Source: Planococcus donghaensis (GTDB lineage Bacteria; Bacillota; Bacilli; Bacillales_A; Planococcaceae). Taken from it: a stretch of DNA of 64,000 nucleotides. The stretch spans positions 2,294,001 to 2,358,000 of the forward strand of contig NZ_CP016543.2 of assembly GCF_001687665.2 (NCBI RefSeq), read 5' to 3'. A model generated the notes under the pieces. That model was given only the letters and a program-made list of their open reading frames with translations, made no database searches and was not told where the DNA came from. Positions 1 to 9,484 of the stretch are shown piece after piece. Every line of letters starts with the position of its first letter. Position 1 is the first letter of the stretch. Made by a program: the position numbers and the translations under genes.

Positions 1-46
1 TTCGTAACCGTAACCAGACTTTGATCCCCCTTCTTCCCCTATATTG

Positions 47-958
47 TTACCCTCTTCGCTGCCGGGCATCGGTAGCGCGTTTTAAAGCTTGCCCGACGTT
101 ATTTATACTAAGCATCAATACTAATATGAGAATTGATGCAGGTAACCAAATCCACCATCTTAACTCCAAAGTTTGAGGATTACGTGCGTAACTAATCAAG
201 GTTCCTAAACTTGGTGTCGATTCAGGAAAACCAAACCCTAAAAAAGAAAGGCCTGATTCAATGCCAATGTTGGCTGCCAAATTTAATGTCATCGTAACGA
301 TGATGATTGAACTTAAATTCGGAAGCACTTGGAAAAACATAATTTTAAAATTGGATGTCCCTAAAGTTTTAGATGCTTTTACATAATCCAATTCTTTTTC
401 CTGCAATGCTTTAGAACGTATGAGACGGGCGATTCCCATCCATAAGAACGCTGTCATTATTAAGGAAAACGAAACAATGCTATATCCAGGTACAGCCGTT
501 ACAAACGCAATTACAATCATTAAAGTTGGCAATACCATGAAAAAATCGACAAAACGCATAAAGATATTATCGACAGTGCCTCCATAATATCCAGAAACAA
601 GTCCGATCAATATACCGATAATTCCTGTCAGCAAAGTGATCAAAATACCGATAGCTAAAGAATTACGTGTTCCTATGATTAATTGCCCAAATATATCACG
701 GCCGCCGTAGTCGGTACCTAACCAATACATCGAAGAAGGCGCTTCATAAAGAGCAAACAAATCAACTTTGATGATTTCGTCTTGATCGAGAACAATCGAT
801 GTACCAAATACACCAACAATAATGAGAAATAAGAACAATAGCGAAACAAATGCAACTTTATCTCGTATTAATTCTCTAAGTAATATACTAAATCCAGATG
901 GGCTTTTACCGAGATCCACATCAGGGATTTGTGTTCCACTGTCTTTATCAAGTCTCAT
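47..958 (-). CDS. oppC: Peptide ABC transporter permease, OppC/AppC type
   Basis: Second membrane subunit of an oligopeptide or dipeptide importer. The 303-residue protein has a cytoplasmic N-terminus, a first membrane helix around residues 35-55, a long external stretch containing the WLGTDYGGRD motif usual for OppC/DppC, and five further helices. The EAA loop that docks on the ATPases is visible around YVKASKTLGTSNFKIMF. Start ATG is preceded by GAGGTG at good spacing. It is the last gene of the D-F-B-C set on this strand and follows oppB by 25 bp. No substrate-binding protein (OppA/AppA) is in the window. It would have to lie to the left of base 1 or elsewhere. Substrate range cannot be read from the sequence. 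Confidence 0.9.
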   Translation of the reverse strand: MRLDKDSGTQIPDVDLGKSPSGFSILLRELIRDKVAFVSLLFLFLIIVGVFGTSIVLDQDEIIKVDLFALYEAPSSMYWLGTDYGGRDIFGQLIIGTRNSLAIGILITLLTGIIGILIGLVSGYYGGTVDNIFMRFVDFFMVLPTLMIVIAFVTAVPGYSIVSFSLIMTAFLWMGIARLIRSKALQEKELDYVKASKTLGTSNFKIMFFQVLPNLSSIIIVTMTLNLAANIGIESGLSFLGFGFPESTPSLGTLISYARNPQTLELRWWIWLPASILILVLMLSINNVGQALKRATDARQRRG

Positions 959-983
959 ATTTACACCTCAAAATTATCATTTA

Positions 984-1946
984 TTATTTAATTCGAATAC
1001 GTGGATCTACTAAACTTAAGATGATATCGGATAATAACGCTCCAATGATTGCTGCAAGTCCAAATAATAGAACAAGCGCGGTCATTACACTGTAATCACG
1101 CAAGCTGATAGAAGACAGGAACAATTCGCCCATTCCTGGATAGCCAAAAATGTTCTCAATGAATATCGTCCCGCCGATCAATCCCGTTATTTCATAACCA
1201 AAAAAAGCTGCAATGGGAAGCAAAGAATTCCGCAAAACGTGACGATTATAAACGCGTGATTCGGATGCTCCTTTTGCTCGAGCTGTTACGATAAAATCTT
1301 TTTGTTTTGTATCAATGATCTCACTTCTCAAATACTGGACTGTCGAAACAGTCGTTATCAGCGCCATCGATAATGCTGGTAATAATAAATGATTTACTTT
1401 GCTGATAAAATATTCAAATGTACCTGGTGTTGTGCCTGGTGTGACACTACCACTTGTCGGAAACCAACCTAATTGGAAACCAAAAACAAATAACATTACC
1501 AAAGCAAAAATAAACAACGGTGCCGCAAAGCCAATATACGTATAACCTGTAATTGCGCGGTCTAACCAAGTATCGTTAAAACGTCCACTAATAATTCCTA
1601 AAGGAATAGCGATCAAATACGTTAAGATCAATGTCGCTAATGATAGCCATAACGTATTAATCATTCGAGCTCCGATTAAATCAGATACAGGCATTTTAAA
1701 GCGAAACGACTGACCAAAATCCCCTTGCATAACGCCTTTAATCCAGTCCATATACTGTACGTACCAAGGATTATTCAATCCGAGGCGTTCTCTCATAGCT
1801 TCGATTGTGGCTGGGTCAATACTCGGGTCAATTAATCCAGTTAATGCATCCCCTGGCATTGCTTGAGCTAAAATAAATACTAAAAGGCTTAAAACAATAA
1901 TTTGTGGGATGGTAATAAGTGTTCTGCGTACTATTAATTTCCACAT
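984..1946 (-). CDS. oppB: Peptide ABC transporter permease, OppB/AppB type
   Basis: First membrane subunit of the same peptide importer, 320 residues. The N-terminal helix with MPGDAL, the long external segment and about five more helices are typical of OppB/DppB, and the cytoplasmic EAA loop (IVTARAKGASESRVYNRHV) is well preserved. The protein ends in the family-typical DPRIR motif. Its ribosome binding site (GGGAGGTTAATGGT) overlaps the stop codon of oppF, so translation of the two genes is probably coupled. Confidence 0.9.
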   Translation of the reverse strand: MWKLIVRRTLITIPQIIVLSLLVFILAQAMPGDALTGLIDPSIDPATIEAMRERLGLNNPWYVQYMDWIKGVMQGDFGQSFRFKMPVSDLIGARMINTLWLSLATLILTYLIAIPLGIISGRFNDTWLDRAITGYTYIGFAAPLFIFALVMLFVFGFQLGWFPTSGSVTPGTTPGTFEYFISKVNHLLLPALSMALITTVSTVQYLRSEIIDTKQKDFIVTARAKGASESRVYNRHVLRNSLLPIAAFFGYEITGLIGGTIFIENIFGYPGMGELFLSSISLRDYSVMTALVLLFGLAAIIGALLSDIILSLVDPRIRIK

Positions 1947-1950
1947 ACCA

Positions 1951-2886
1951 TTAACCTCCCTCTCCCAATGCTACTTGGTGAGTAGCTGATATTGCTTTTA
2001 AGGAGAAAGGCAAACCTTCTTCATCAAAAAAGTCTTTTTCTAGTCTGTCGTATTCAGCCTTCACCAATTTGCGGTTGGCGTAATGCTTTTCACGGTTACG
2101 CGGATCACTGTCTGGAATCGCTGCGATTAAACGTTTTGTATAGATATGCTGCGGATTAGTAAAAATCTCTTCAGCGGTACCATGCTCCACATAACGCCCT
2201 TTGTACATAATTCCAATATGATCACACATGTGACGAATAATACCTAAATCATGACTAATAAATAAATACGTTAAATTCAGTTCTTTTTGAATTTCACGCA
2301 TGAAATTCAACACTTGAGCTTGAACAGATACATCTAACGCTGAAACAGGTTCATCGGCAATGATCAATTTAGGCTTTAATGCAATTGCCCGGGCAATACC
2401 GATTCGTTGCCGCTGTCCTCCAGAAAATTCATGCGGATATTTGTAGATGGCTTCTGGACTAAGACCTACTAATTCCATCAGTTCTTGAACGCGTATGCGT
2501 TCTTCTTTGGCAGAAAGTTTTTCATAATTACGAAGTGGTTCAGCTACAATATCCACTACTCTCTTTTTAGGATTCAATGAGGAAAAGGGATCTTGAAAAA
2601 TCATTTGTATATCTTTTCGTACGTCGATATACTCTTTTCTACTGACCGTTGCCAAGTCTCTGCCTTCAAATAGTACTTTTCCTGAAGTAATATCATTTAA
2701 GCCGATAATCGCACGACCTGTTGTTGTTTTTCCAGATCCAGATTCGCCAACTAGCCCATACGTTTGACCTTGTTCAATCGAAAATGAGACGCCATCCACT
2801 GCTCGAACATGATCTTTCACGGTTTGAAAAATACCGCCACGAATAGGAAAGTGGACTTTCAGATTTTCAACTTCAATTAGCGACAT
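1951..2886 (-). CDS. oppF: Peptide ABC transporter ATP-binding protein, OppF type
   Basis: Cytoplasmic ATPase that powers the peptide importer, 311 residues. Walker A GESGSGKTT is near residue 47, the signature FSGGQRQR near 154 and Walker B LIIADEP near 175, followed by the C-terminal oligopeptide-transporter extension. A longer reading frame runs upstream to 3003. I chose the ATG at 2886 because AAGGAGGAG sits directly before it and because MSLIEVENLKV matches how family members begin. The start overlaps the end of oppD by 14 bp, which indicates translational coupling. Confidence 0.92.
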   Translation of the reverse strand: MSLIEVENLKVHFPIRGGIFQTVKDHVRAVDGVSFSIEQGQTYGLVGESGSGKTTTGRAIIGLNDITSGKVLFEGRDLATVSRKEYIDVRKDIQMIFQDPFSSLNPKKRVVDIVAEPLRNYEKLSAKEERIRVQELMELVGLSPEAIYKYPHEFSGGQRQRIGIARAIALKPKLIIADEPVSALDVSVQAQVLNFMREIQKELNLTYLFISHDLGIIRHMCDHIGIMYKGRYVEHGTAEEIFTNPQHIYTKRLIAAIPDSDPRNREKHYANRKLVKAEYDRLEKDFFDEEGLPFSLKAISATHQVALGEGG

Positions 2887-3889
2887 AATTGCGCTCCTCC
2901 TTGGCTTTTTCTGGGAAGTAAAAGTCTTTATAGCATGTGCAACGCACAAAATGGCCATGGCTAATTTCGTGTAGTTCAGGTGATGCTTCGTGTGCCGAAT
3001 CATCTATCCAAGGAATACGGCTAGCAAAACGACATCCTGTTCTTGGCAACTTTTGAAGTGAGGGTACGACTCCTTGAATAACATGAAGATCTGACTTTAC
3101 TTCTGCCAATGTCGGAATTGAATTTAAGAGCGAGCGTGTATATGGATGTTGGGGATTTTCCATCAATGTGTAAATATCTGCAATCTCGACGATTTGTCCT
3201 GCATACATCACTGCTACTCGGTCAGCCATCTCAGCGACTACTCCTAAATCATGTGTTATCAGGATAATGCCGGCATTCATGGTATCTTTTAATTCTTTGA
3301 TCAAGTCTAAAATTTGCGACTGAATTGTTACATCTAATGCTGTCGTCGGCTCGTCAGCAATTAATAGTTCAGGTTGGTTTGAAATTGCCATTGCAATAAC
3401 AATACGCTGACGCATGCCGCCTGATAATTCATGCGGGTATTGATAATACGTTTTTTCAGGTCGCGGAATACCTACTTGGTTCAGTAGATTAATCACTTGT
3501 TTTTTTCGTGAACTTTTAGAACTTCTGGGATTGTGAAGGAAAATGGCTTCATCGATTTGTGCTCCCACAACCATAAGTGGATTGAGGGCAGAAAGTGCAT
3601 CTTGGAAGATCATCCCCATTTCACGCCCACGCAACTGTTTCATTTCATTCGCATTTGCAGCAACTAAATTATTGCCTTTGTAATTGATTTCCCCCTCAAT
3701 TTTGGCTCTTGTATGAAGACCCATAATAGAAAATGCAAATGCACTTTTTCCAGATCCCGATTCGCCAACAATCGCTAATACCTCGTTTTTTCTAACATTC
3801 AACGAAACATCATCGACTGCCGCATAATAATCGTCTTTGATTCTAAAGGAAGTTTTCAGATTTTTGATTTCAAGCAAAACATCATTCAC
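2873..3889 (-). CDS. oppD: Peptide ABC transporter ATP-binding protein, OppD type
   Basis: First gene of the transporter operon and the partner ATPase of OppF, 338 residues. Walker A GESGSGKS is near residue 42, the signature is LSGGMRQR and Walker B is LLIADEP. The start is a GTG at 3889 with AAGGAGG six bases upstream. The frame stays open to 3946 but has no ribosome binding site there. The C-terminal cysteine-bearing peptide-transporter tail is present, although the usual GCxFxxRC reads GCRFASRI here, so one cysteine is replaced. Gene order D-F-B-C resembles the B. subtilis app operon with appA missing from the middle. Confidence 0.9.
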   Translation of the reverse strand: MNDVLLEIKNLKTSFRIKDDYYAAVDDVSLNVRKNEVLAIVGESGSGKSAFAFSIMGLHTRAKIEGEINYKGNNLVAANANEMKQLRGREMGMIFQDALSALNPLMVVGAQIDEAIFLHNPRSSKSSRKKQVINLLNQVGIPRPEKTYYQYPHELSGGMRQRIVIAMAISNQPELLIADEPTTALDVTIQSQILDLIKELKDTMNAGIILITHDLGVVAEMADRVAVMYAGQIVEIADIYTLMENPQHPYTRSLLNSIPTLAEVKSDLHVIQGVVPSLQKLPRTGCRFASRIPWIDDSAHEASPELHEISHGHFVRCTCYKDFYFPEKAKEERNYVAN

Positions 3890-4038
3890 AATGATCCTCC
3901 TTAAAATAAAACATTTTGTTCTTACTAAACGAACTTGTGCTGCCACATCCTAATTAGTAAACCTCTTGTTAGACTAGGATCCAAAATTCTAGTCGACTCT
4001 AAAGATTTTTAATGCTATTGTACATATATCGATATTTC

Positions 4039-4068
4039 ATTATATTTAGAATAGCATAACAATTTAAA
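4039..4068 (-). promoter_or_regulatory. Possible promoter of the opp operon
   Basis: On the minus strand TTTAAA and TATAAT are separated by 18 bp, about 150 bp upstream of the oppD start and downstream of the fabF terminator. The -10 is perfect but the -35 is poor. This 299-bp AT-rich gap (3890-4188) holds no gene that I can see. Confidence 0.3.
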
Positions 4069-4135
4069 GAATCGACAGTTTTTTTCAATTTTCTATAAAA
4101 TTTTGGTTATTTTACCTATTATTATACCTATCCAA

Positions 4136-4180
4136 ACAAAAATGACGCTGTGCAATAGTTTTGCACAGCGTCATTTTTGT
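4136..4180 (-). terminator. Strong hairpin terminator after fabF
   Basis: A perfect stem of about 20 bp (core ATGACGCTGTGCAA paired with TTGCACAGCGTCAT) with a 5-base loop lies just downstream of the fabF stop. It is flanked by A and T runs, so it can act on either strand. It separates the fabH-fabF unit from the opp operon. Confidence 0.9.
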
Positions 4181-4188
4181 TTAAGATA

Positions 4189-5424
4189 TTAAATTTTCTT
4201 GAATACAAGTGAAGCATTATGTCCACCAAAGCCAAGCGAGTTACTCATCGCAAAACTAAAGTCTGCTTTACGCGCTTCATTTGGAACGTAATCTAAATCG
4301 CATTGTTCATCTGGTGTTTCATAATTTGTTGTCGGAGGCATAATGCCTTCTTTTAAAGCTAATGCAGTGAAAATTGCTTCTATTCCACCAGCAGCACCAA
4401 GCAAGTGACCAGTCATAGATTTCGTCGAACTCATCCCTAATTTGTAGGCATGTTCACCAAATACTGTTTTCACAGCCATAGTTTCGTATAAATCGTTATA
4501 AGCTGTACTTGTGCCGTGTGCATTAATATAGCCAATGTCTGTTTTTTCTACTCCAGCATCTTCAATCGCTTGTTCCATTGCACGAGCTGCACCTTCTCCA
4601 CCCTCAGCAGGAGCTGTAATATGATACGCATCTCCAGTAGAACCGTAACCAACGATTTCTGCATAAATTTTAGCGCCACGTGCTTTTGCAAATTCATATT
4701 CTTCAAGAATTACAATCCCAGCGCCTTCCGCAATAACAAAACCATCACGATTTTTATCAAACGGACGAGAAGCTGTAGCTGCATCTGCATTTGTAGACAA
4801 TGCGGTATTAGCTGTAAATCCAGCTACAGATAATTGTGTTATTGGTGCTTCTGCTCCACCTGAAATCATGGCATCTGCATCTCCACGCTGAATTACTTTA
4901 AAAGCGTCACCTATAGAATTTGTACCTGAAGCACAAGCTGTAACTGAACATGAATTGATTGCTTTTGCACCAAAATAAATTGATACTTGTCCGGATGCCA
5001 TATCCGGAATAATCATTGGAATCAAGAAAGGACTAATACGACGTGGTCCTCTTGTATTCAAAACATCCATTTGTTTTTCAATTGTTTCCATGCCACCAAT
5101 ACCTGATCCGATCCAAACTCCTGTACGCAAAGCTGTTTTTTCATCTAGTTCCAAATTGGCGTCTTTCATTGCCATAATTGAAGCAGCCAGCGCATACTGC
5201 GTAAAACGATCCATTTTACGTGCTTCTTTTTTTTCAATATATTCTTCTATCGAAAAGTCTTTTACTTCAGCAGCAACTTTTGCAGAATACAAATCTGCAT
5301 CTACTCTTGTTAACGGACCCACTCCGGATTTACCGTTTTTGATCGCTTCCCATGTTGTTTCAATGTTATTGCCTAAAGGCGTAACTGCGCCAATGCCTGT
5401 AATAACTACTCGGCGATTTTCCAT
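4189..5424 (-). CDS. fabF: Beta-ketoacyl-ACP synthase II (FabF)
   Basis: Elongating condensing enzyme of type II fatty acid synthesis. It joins malonyl-ACP to a growing acyl-ACP in the cytoplasm. The 411-residue protein has the full catalytic set: Cys164 in VTACASGT, His303 in NAHGTST and His340 in SMTGHLLG. It lies 27 bp downstream of fabH, as in Bacillus, and both are probably read from the FapR-controlled promoter before fabH. Start ATG 5424 was preferred over an in-frame ATG at 5445 because AAGGAAG stands upstream of it and because family members begin MxxRRVVITG. Confidence 0.96.
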   Translation of the reverse strand: MENRRVVITGIGAVTPLGNNIETTWEAIKNGKSGVGPLTRVDADLYSAKVAAEVKDFSIEEYIEKKEARKMDRFTQYALAASIMAMKDANLELDEKTALRTGVWIGSGIGGMETIEKQMDVLNTRGPRRISPFLIPMIIPDMASGQVSIYFGAKAINSCSVTACASGTNSIGDAFKVIQRGDADAMISGGAEAPITQLSVAGFTANTALSTNADAATASRPFDKNRDGFVIAEGAGIVILEEYEFAKARGAKIYAEIVGYGSTGDAYHITAPAEGGEGAARAMEQAIEDAGVEKTDIGYINAHGTSTAYNDLYETMAVKTVFGEHAYKLGMSSTKSMTGHLLGAAGGIEAIFTALALKEGIMPPTTNYETPDEQCDLDYVPNEARKADFSFAMSNSLGFGGHNASLVFKKI

Positions 5425-5451
5425 TCTATCTTCTTCCTTTCGCATAGCTAA

Positions 5452-6384
5452 TTATTTGCCCCACTTCATTGCAATCGCGCCCCATGTTAAACCGCCACCA
5501 AATCCAACCATTACAATCACATCGTCGTCTTTGACACGTCCCTCTTCTATATCTTCGACAAGAGAAATGGGAATAGATGCCGCTGAAGTGTTGCCATATT
5601 TATGAATCGTTTTCGACATTTTTTCAATTGGTAACCCTAGACGTTCTCTAGAGGCTTCCATTATACGAATATTCGCCTGATGGGGGATAAGAAAATCAAC
5701 GTCTTCTTTTTGTAATCCAGCTTTTTCGATCACGTTTATAGCCGACTCACCCATTTGACGTACTGCGAATTTAAAAACCTCACGCCCATTCATAACGAGG
5801 TGTTCGTCTTGGTAAAGGTGTTTGCCGCCTCGGCCATCCGCACCGAGTTCAAATGATAAAATGCCGCGTCCTTCTGACACTTTGCCGACCACTGCAGCTC
5901 CTGCACCGTCTCCGAAAAGAACGGCTGTGTTGCGATCTTCCCAATTGGTGATTTTCGATAACTTCTCAACCCCAACGACAAGAACATATTTATAAACATC
6001 AGACTCGATAAATTGTTTTGCTGTGACAACTCCATATATAAAACCTGCACATGCTGCTGAGACATCCATCGCCGCTGCATTAACTGCTCCAATTTCTTGT
6101 TGAATTACACAAGCCATTGATGGAAAAGGCTGGTCAGGAGTAACTGTTGCCACTAAGATTAAGCCAATCTCAGCAGGATCAATATCCGCATCTTCAATCG
6201 CTTTTTTTGCCGCTTGACGTGCCATGTCAGAAGTGTCTTGTTCGTCTTTTGCAATCCGGCGTTCTTCTATGCCTGTCATTGTACGAATCCACTCGTCGTT
6301 CGTATCCATACGCTGCTCTAATTGAAAATTAGTCAATCTTTCTTCTGGTAAACATCTACCCATACCGATTATTCCAGCATTCAT
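5452..6384 (-). CDS. fabH: Beta-ketoacyl-ACP synthase III (FabH)
   Basis: Initiating condensing enzyme of fatty acid synthesis. It joins an acyl-CoA primer (branched-chain primers in most Bacillales) to malonyl-ACP. The 310-residue protein carries the Cys112-His235-Asn265 triad in the motifs [15 protein letters not shown] and YGNTSAAS. Start ATG has GAGGG seven bases upstream. It is first gene of fabH-fabF and sits behind a promoter overlapped by a FapR operator, so malonyl-CoA should control its expression. Confidence 0.96.
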   Translation of the reverse strand: MNAGIIGMGRCLPEERLTNFQLEQRMDTNDEWIRTMTGIEERRIAKDEQDTSDMARQAAKKAIEDADIDPAEIGLILVATVTPDQPFPSMACVIQQEIGAVNAAAMDVSAACAGFIYGVVTAKQFIESDVYKYVLVVGVEKLSKITNWEDRNTAVLFGDGAGAAVVGKVSEGRGILSFELGADGRGGKHLYQDEHLVMNGREVFKFAVRQMGESAINVIEKAGLQKEDVDFLIPHQANIRIMEASRERLGLPIEKMSKTIHKYGNTSAASIPISLVEDIEEGRVKDDDVIVMVGFGGGLTWGAIAMKWGK

Positions 6385-6415
6385 TTTATATCCCTCATTT
6401 CAATTATCATCATCT

Positions 6416-6434
6416 ATTAGTACCTGGTATTAAT
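6416..6434 (-). promoter_or_regulatory. FapR operator before fabH
   Basis: The sequence ATTAGTACCTGGTATTAAT is an almost perfect inverted repeat that matches the known FapR box (TTAGTAC-N4-GTACTAA type). It overlaps the -10 region of the fabH promoter. FapR represses lipid synthesis genes until malonyl-CoA binds it. The match is read directly. Regulation by FapR is inferred, since fapR itself is not in the window. Confidence 0.88.
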
Positions 6435-6461
6435 AATACGCCATCTACTATTCAATTTCAA
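6433..6461 (-). promoter_or_regulatory. Sigma-A promoter of fabH-fabF
   Basis: TTGAAA and TATTAT are separated by exactly 17 bp on the minus strand, about 50 bp upstream of the fabH start. The FapR box begins inside the -10 hexamer. Confidence 0.8.
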
Positions 6462-6530
6462 CTAACTGACATATTTACGACAAATTATCTTCATTCTCTA
6501 TAATCTTTCTTTCTGTCTGTTGAGGCTTGT

Positions 6531-6538
6531 GCTATGAT
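6531..6538 (+). promoter_or_regulatory. Possible extended -10 promoter of yjzD
   Basis: TG-C-TATGAT forms an extended -10 element 33 bp before the yjzD start. No good -35 was seen. Confidence 0.35.
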
Positions 6539-6571
6539 TAACCTAGATATTCTATGTAGAGGTGAAACTAG

Positions 6572-6757
6572 ATGCAATATATTGGAACGTTTTTATGGTC
6601 ATTCTTATTAATTTCATTGGTCAACTATGTGGTAAGTGCTGTTCAGAACGTACATTTCGACTTTATGATGGGCGTTTACATTTCAATCGGAGTTTCAATT
6701 TTAATCTTCGTAATCGCAGCTGTTATTCCGAACGAACCGACTCCTGAAAAACATTAA
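6572..6757 (+). CDS. yjzD: YjzD family small membrane protein (DUF2929)
   Basis: A 61-residue protein made of two hydrophobic helices (about residues 5-25 and 33-53) and a short charged tail. Sequence character and location beside fabH match B. subtilis YjzD, a small protein with no assigned function. Start ATG 6572 is preceded by AGAGGTGA. A second frame starting 10 bases earlier is open but has no ribosome binding site. It is a single-gene unit ending in a hairpin shared with clpB. Confidence 0.7.
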   Translation: MQYIGTFLWSFLLISLVNYVVSAVQNVHFDFMMGVYISIGVSILIFVIAAVIPNEPTPEKH

Positions 6758-6761
6758 TAAC

Positions 6762-6804
6762 AAAAAGAAGCGTAAACCGGAAATCCGGTTTACGCTTCTT
6801 TTTT
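6762..6804. terminator. Bidirectional terminator between yjzD and clpB
   Basis: A near-perfect stem (AAGAAGCGTAAACCGG paired with CCGGTTTACGCTTCTT) is flanked by A and T runs. The last four codons and the stop codon of clpB form one arm, so coding and termination signals overlap. Confidence 0.9.
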
Positions 6805-8931
6805 ATTGATGAGAATTTGATTGTTTTCCCCCATGGTTAGTTCTAGTTCTGTATTGGATACGATCCCACCTTTGATTAATTCACGAGCAATATCGGTTTC
6901 GATTTTGCGTTGAATAAATCGTTTTAACGGGCGTGCACCAAATACTGGGTCCGTTCCAGCTTCAACAATGTAGTTGATCACTGAATCATCAACCGACAAT
7001 TTAATTTGTTGTTGACCCATACGCACTGCTAGTTCTCCGATCATCTTTTTAGCAATGCCATAAAAATGGTCATTATTCAATGCATGGAAGATGACAATAT
7101 CGTCGATACGGTTTAACAACTCTGGTTTAAAGTGTTTGCGTAATTCTCTCATGACAATGTCTTCTACATCATGTTCACTACTTGTATCACTGATATAAGT
7201 AGAACCAATATTTGAAGTCATAATGACCACTGTGTTAGAGAAGTTAACTAAACGACCTTGACTGTCTGTAATACGACCATCATCCAAAATTTGCAATAGA
7301 ATATTGGCAACGTCTGGATGTGCTTTTTCGATTTCATCGAGTAAGACTACAGAGTATGGATTGCGACGTACTGCTTCTGTTAATTGTCCGCCTTCTTCGT
7401 AGCCAATATATCCTGGTGGTGCACCGACTAGACGCGACACACTATGTTTTTCCATATACTCGGACATATCGATTCGGATAAAATGATCTTCTGAGTCAAA
7501 CAAATTGGCAGCAAGTGATTTTGCTAATTCCGTCTTACCGACACCTGTTGGCCCAAGGAAAATAAATGAACCAATTGGTTTTCTTTCGTCTTTAATACCT
7601 GCTCGCGCTCTCCATACAGCTTCAGTTACAAGCTCTACTGCTTTATCTTGACCAATAACACGTTCTTTTAAAGTGTCGCCAAGACGCAATAGTTTTTCAC
7701 GTTCACCTTCTACTAATTTTGTTACAGGAATTCCTGTCCAACGTGCGACAATACCAGCAATTTCTTCTTCTGTTACTTCTTCACGCAACAACCGCTCAGC
7801 ATCTTCATTTTCCAAGCTTGCTTCTAACGCCATCAACTCTTTTTCGAGCGCTGGAATTTTGCCATGTTGCAACACAGCGGCTGCGTTTAAGTCGTATTTG
7901 TTTTCCGCATCTTCTAGTTGTCTACGGAACTGATCTAATTGCTCACGTTTTTGTTGAATTTTTTTCAAGGACTCTTTTTCTTCTGTCCATTGTTTCTTCA
8001 TGTCTGTTGTAGACTCACGTAGTTCTGTGATTTCTTTTTGCAACGTTTCTAATCGCATTTTACTCGCTTCGTCTTTTTCTTTCATCAACGCTTGTTCTTC
8101 AATTTCCAATTGCAATAAACGACGCGTTACTTCGTCAAGCTCTTGTGGCATCGAATCAATTTCAGTACGAATCATCGCACAGGCTTCATCTATTAAGTCA
8201 ATTGCTTTATCTGGCAAAAAACGCTCTGTGATATAGCGATCTGACATAGCTGCCGCTGCGACAATCGCACGGTCATGAATGCGAACGGCATGATGCAACT
8301 CAAAACGCTCTTTCAAGCCACGTAAAATCGAAACGGTATCTTCTACTGAAGGCTCGCGCACCATAACTTGTTGAAAGCGACGTTCTAAAGCCGGATCTTT
8401 TTCAATATGCATGCGGTACTCATCTAATGTCGTTGCCCCAATACAATACAACTCTCCACGAGCAAGCATTGGTTTCAGCATATTCCCTGCATCCATAGCG
8501 CCTTCTGTTTTTCCCGCTCCAACAATGGTGTGGATTTCATCAATAAATAAGATGATTTGCCCTTCGCTATCTTTTACTTGTTTTAAGACGGCTTTTAAAC
8601 GTTCCTCAAATTCCCCACGGTATTTTGCGCCTGCAATTAACGCACTCATGTCGAGTTCGTATATTGTCCGGTTCTTCAATCCTTCTGGAACATCATTACG
8701 AACAATACGCTGCGCTAGACCTTCAACAATTGCTGTTTTACCAACACCTGGTTCTCCGATTAATACCGGATTGTTTTTTGTTTTTCGTGACAAAATTCGA
8801 ATGACATTACGAATTTCTTGGTCTCGACCAATGACAGGATCCATTTTCCCCGATTGTGCTTGTTCGACCATATTACGGCCATACTGCTCTAACGGGGATT
8901 TTTGTTCTGTATTTCCCTGGAATTGAACCAT
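6790..8931 (-). CDS. clpB: ClpB disaggregase lacking the N-terminal domain
   Basis: AAA+ chaperone that, with DnaK, pulls proteins out of aggregates in the cytoplasm. The 713 residues contain NBD1 (Walker A GEPGVGKT at 59-66, Walker B ending DE at 131-132), the long charged coiled-coil middle domain (about 250-390) that separates ClpB from ClpA/ClpC, and NBD2 (Walker A GPTGVGKT at 460-467, DE at 532-533). Family members usually have about 860 residues. The Clp_N repeat pair is absent, and the gene starts at the ATG after AAGGAGAGG with its promoter immediately upstream. It is therefore a native short form like the E. coli internal-start product, not a broken gene. A CtsR operator covers the transcription start. 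Confidence 0.95.
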   Translation of the reverse strand: MVQFQGNTEQKSPLEQYGRNMVEQAQSGKMDPVIGRDQEIRNVIRILSRKTKNNPVLIGEPGVGKTAIVEGLAQRIVRNDVPEGLKNRTIYELDMSALIAGAKYRGEFEERLKAVLKQVKDSEGQIILFIDEIHTIVGAGKTEGAMDAGNMLKPMLARGELYCIGATTLDEYRMHIEKDPALERRFQQVMVREPSVEDTVSILRGLKERFELHHAVRIHDRAIVAAAAMSDRYITERFLPDKAIDLIDEACAMIRTEIDSMPQELDEVTRRLLQLEIEEQALMKEKDEASKMRLETLQKEITELRESTTDMKKQWTEEKESLKKIQQKREQLDQFRRQLEDAENKYDLNAAAVLQHGKIPALEKELMALEASLENEDAERLLREEVTEEEIAGIVARWTGIPVTKLVEGEREKLLRLGDTLKERVIGQDKAVELVTEAVWRARAGIKDERKPIGSFIFLGPTGVGKTELAKSLAANLFDSEDHFIRIDMSEYMEKHSVSRLVGAPPGYIGYEEGGQLTEAVRRNPYSVVLLDEIEKAHPDVANILLQILDDGRITDSQGRLVNFSNTVVIMTSNIGSTYISDTSSEHDVEDIVMRELRKHFKPELLNRIDDIVIFHALNNDHFYGIAKKMIGELAVRMGQQQIKLSVDDSVINYIVEAGTDPVFGARPLKRFIQRKIETDIARELIKGGIVSNTELELTMGENNQILINKKEA

Positions 8932-8954
8932 AACAACCTCTCCTTTTTAAAAAG

Positions 8955-8971
8955 TTTGACTATCTTTGACT
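8955..8971 (-). promoter_or_regulatory. CtsR operator before clpB
   Basis: On the minus strand AGTCAAAGATAGTCAAA is a tandem heptad with a 3-base spacer that fits the CtsR consensus RGTCAAA-NAN-RGTCAAA. It lies 6 bp after the -10 of the clpB promoter. CtsR represses class III heat-shock genes in Firmicutes, so clpB is expected to be heat-inducible. Confidence 0.88.
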
Positions 8972-8977
8972 AATTAG

Positions 8978-9006
8978 ATTATAGTCAATTTTTTAAGATA
9001 TAGCAA
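8978..9006 (-). promoter_or_regulatory. Sigma-A promoter of clpB
   Basis: TTGCTA and TATAAT are separated by 17 bp on the minus strand, just upstream of the CtsR operator. Confidence 0.8.
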
Positions 9007-9063
9007 TTATTTAGGTTCACCATTTCTTACAAATTTAACCCTTAATACGGAAAATGAATCCAT

Positions 9064-9103
9064 AAAAAAATCTCACTGGAATAAATTCCAGTGAGATTTT
9101 TTT
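9064..9103 (-). terminator. Terminator after yitW
   Basis: The stem ATCTCACTGGAAT / ATTCCAGTGAGAT with a 2-base centre lies between an A7 and a T7 run, directly after the yitW stop. Confidence 0.9.
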
Positions 9104-9108
9104 ATTGC

Positions 9109-9417
9109 TTATCGAACGCCAAGTGCCATTTTAGCATAGCGTGACATATGTTCTTTGCCCCATACTGGCTGCCATACGATTTTTACATCGACTTCTTCTA
9201 CTTCTGGTAGCTCATATAATGCGGTTTTTACCATTTGTACGATTTGAGGTCCCATTGGGCATCCCATTGACGTTAATGTCATCGTAACTACTGCAAAGCC
9301 GTCTTCAGACAACATTACATCATAAATAAGCCCTAAATTGACGATGTCAATTCCTAATTCGGGATCGATTACAGTTTCTAATGCACCCATCATGCTATCT
9401 TTCATATCTTGATCCAT
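9109..9417 (-). CDS. yitW: YitW, MIP18/SufT-like DUF59 protein
   Basis: A 102-residue cytoplasmic protein of the DUF59 family (PaaD/SufT/MIP18), whose members help iron-sulfur cluster maturation. The family motif DPELGIDIVNLGLIYDV is near residues 18-34, and the conserved Cys is in TSMGCPMG. The YitW name rests on length and on the neighbours yitV and yitU, which also stand together in B. subtilis. The exact role is inferred from the family only. Confidence 0.88.
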   Translation of the reverse strand: MDQDMKDSMMGALETVIDPELGIDIVNLGLIYDVMLSEDGFAVVTMTLTSMGCPMGPQIVQMVKTALYELPEVEEVDVKIVWQPVWGKEHMSRYAKMALGVR

Positions 9418-9484
9418 TCAAAATCCCTCCCTTTACTATTACAACCATCTTAACAAATTTCATCTGAAAATGGAATTGACACGA

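Noticed and set aside
5090..5605. Antisense frames inside fabF, clpB, addA and addB
   Set aside because: Long antisense frames are common opposite AT-rich conserved genes. None has a start signal or recognisable domain.
6790..8931. clpB as a frameshifted or truncated gene
   Set aside because: Ribosome binding site, promoter and CtsR box all lie directly upstream of the short form, and no Clp_N fragment exists in any frame before it.
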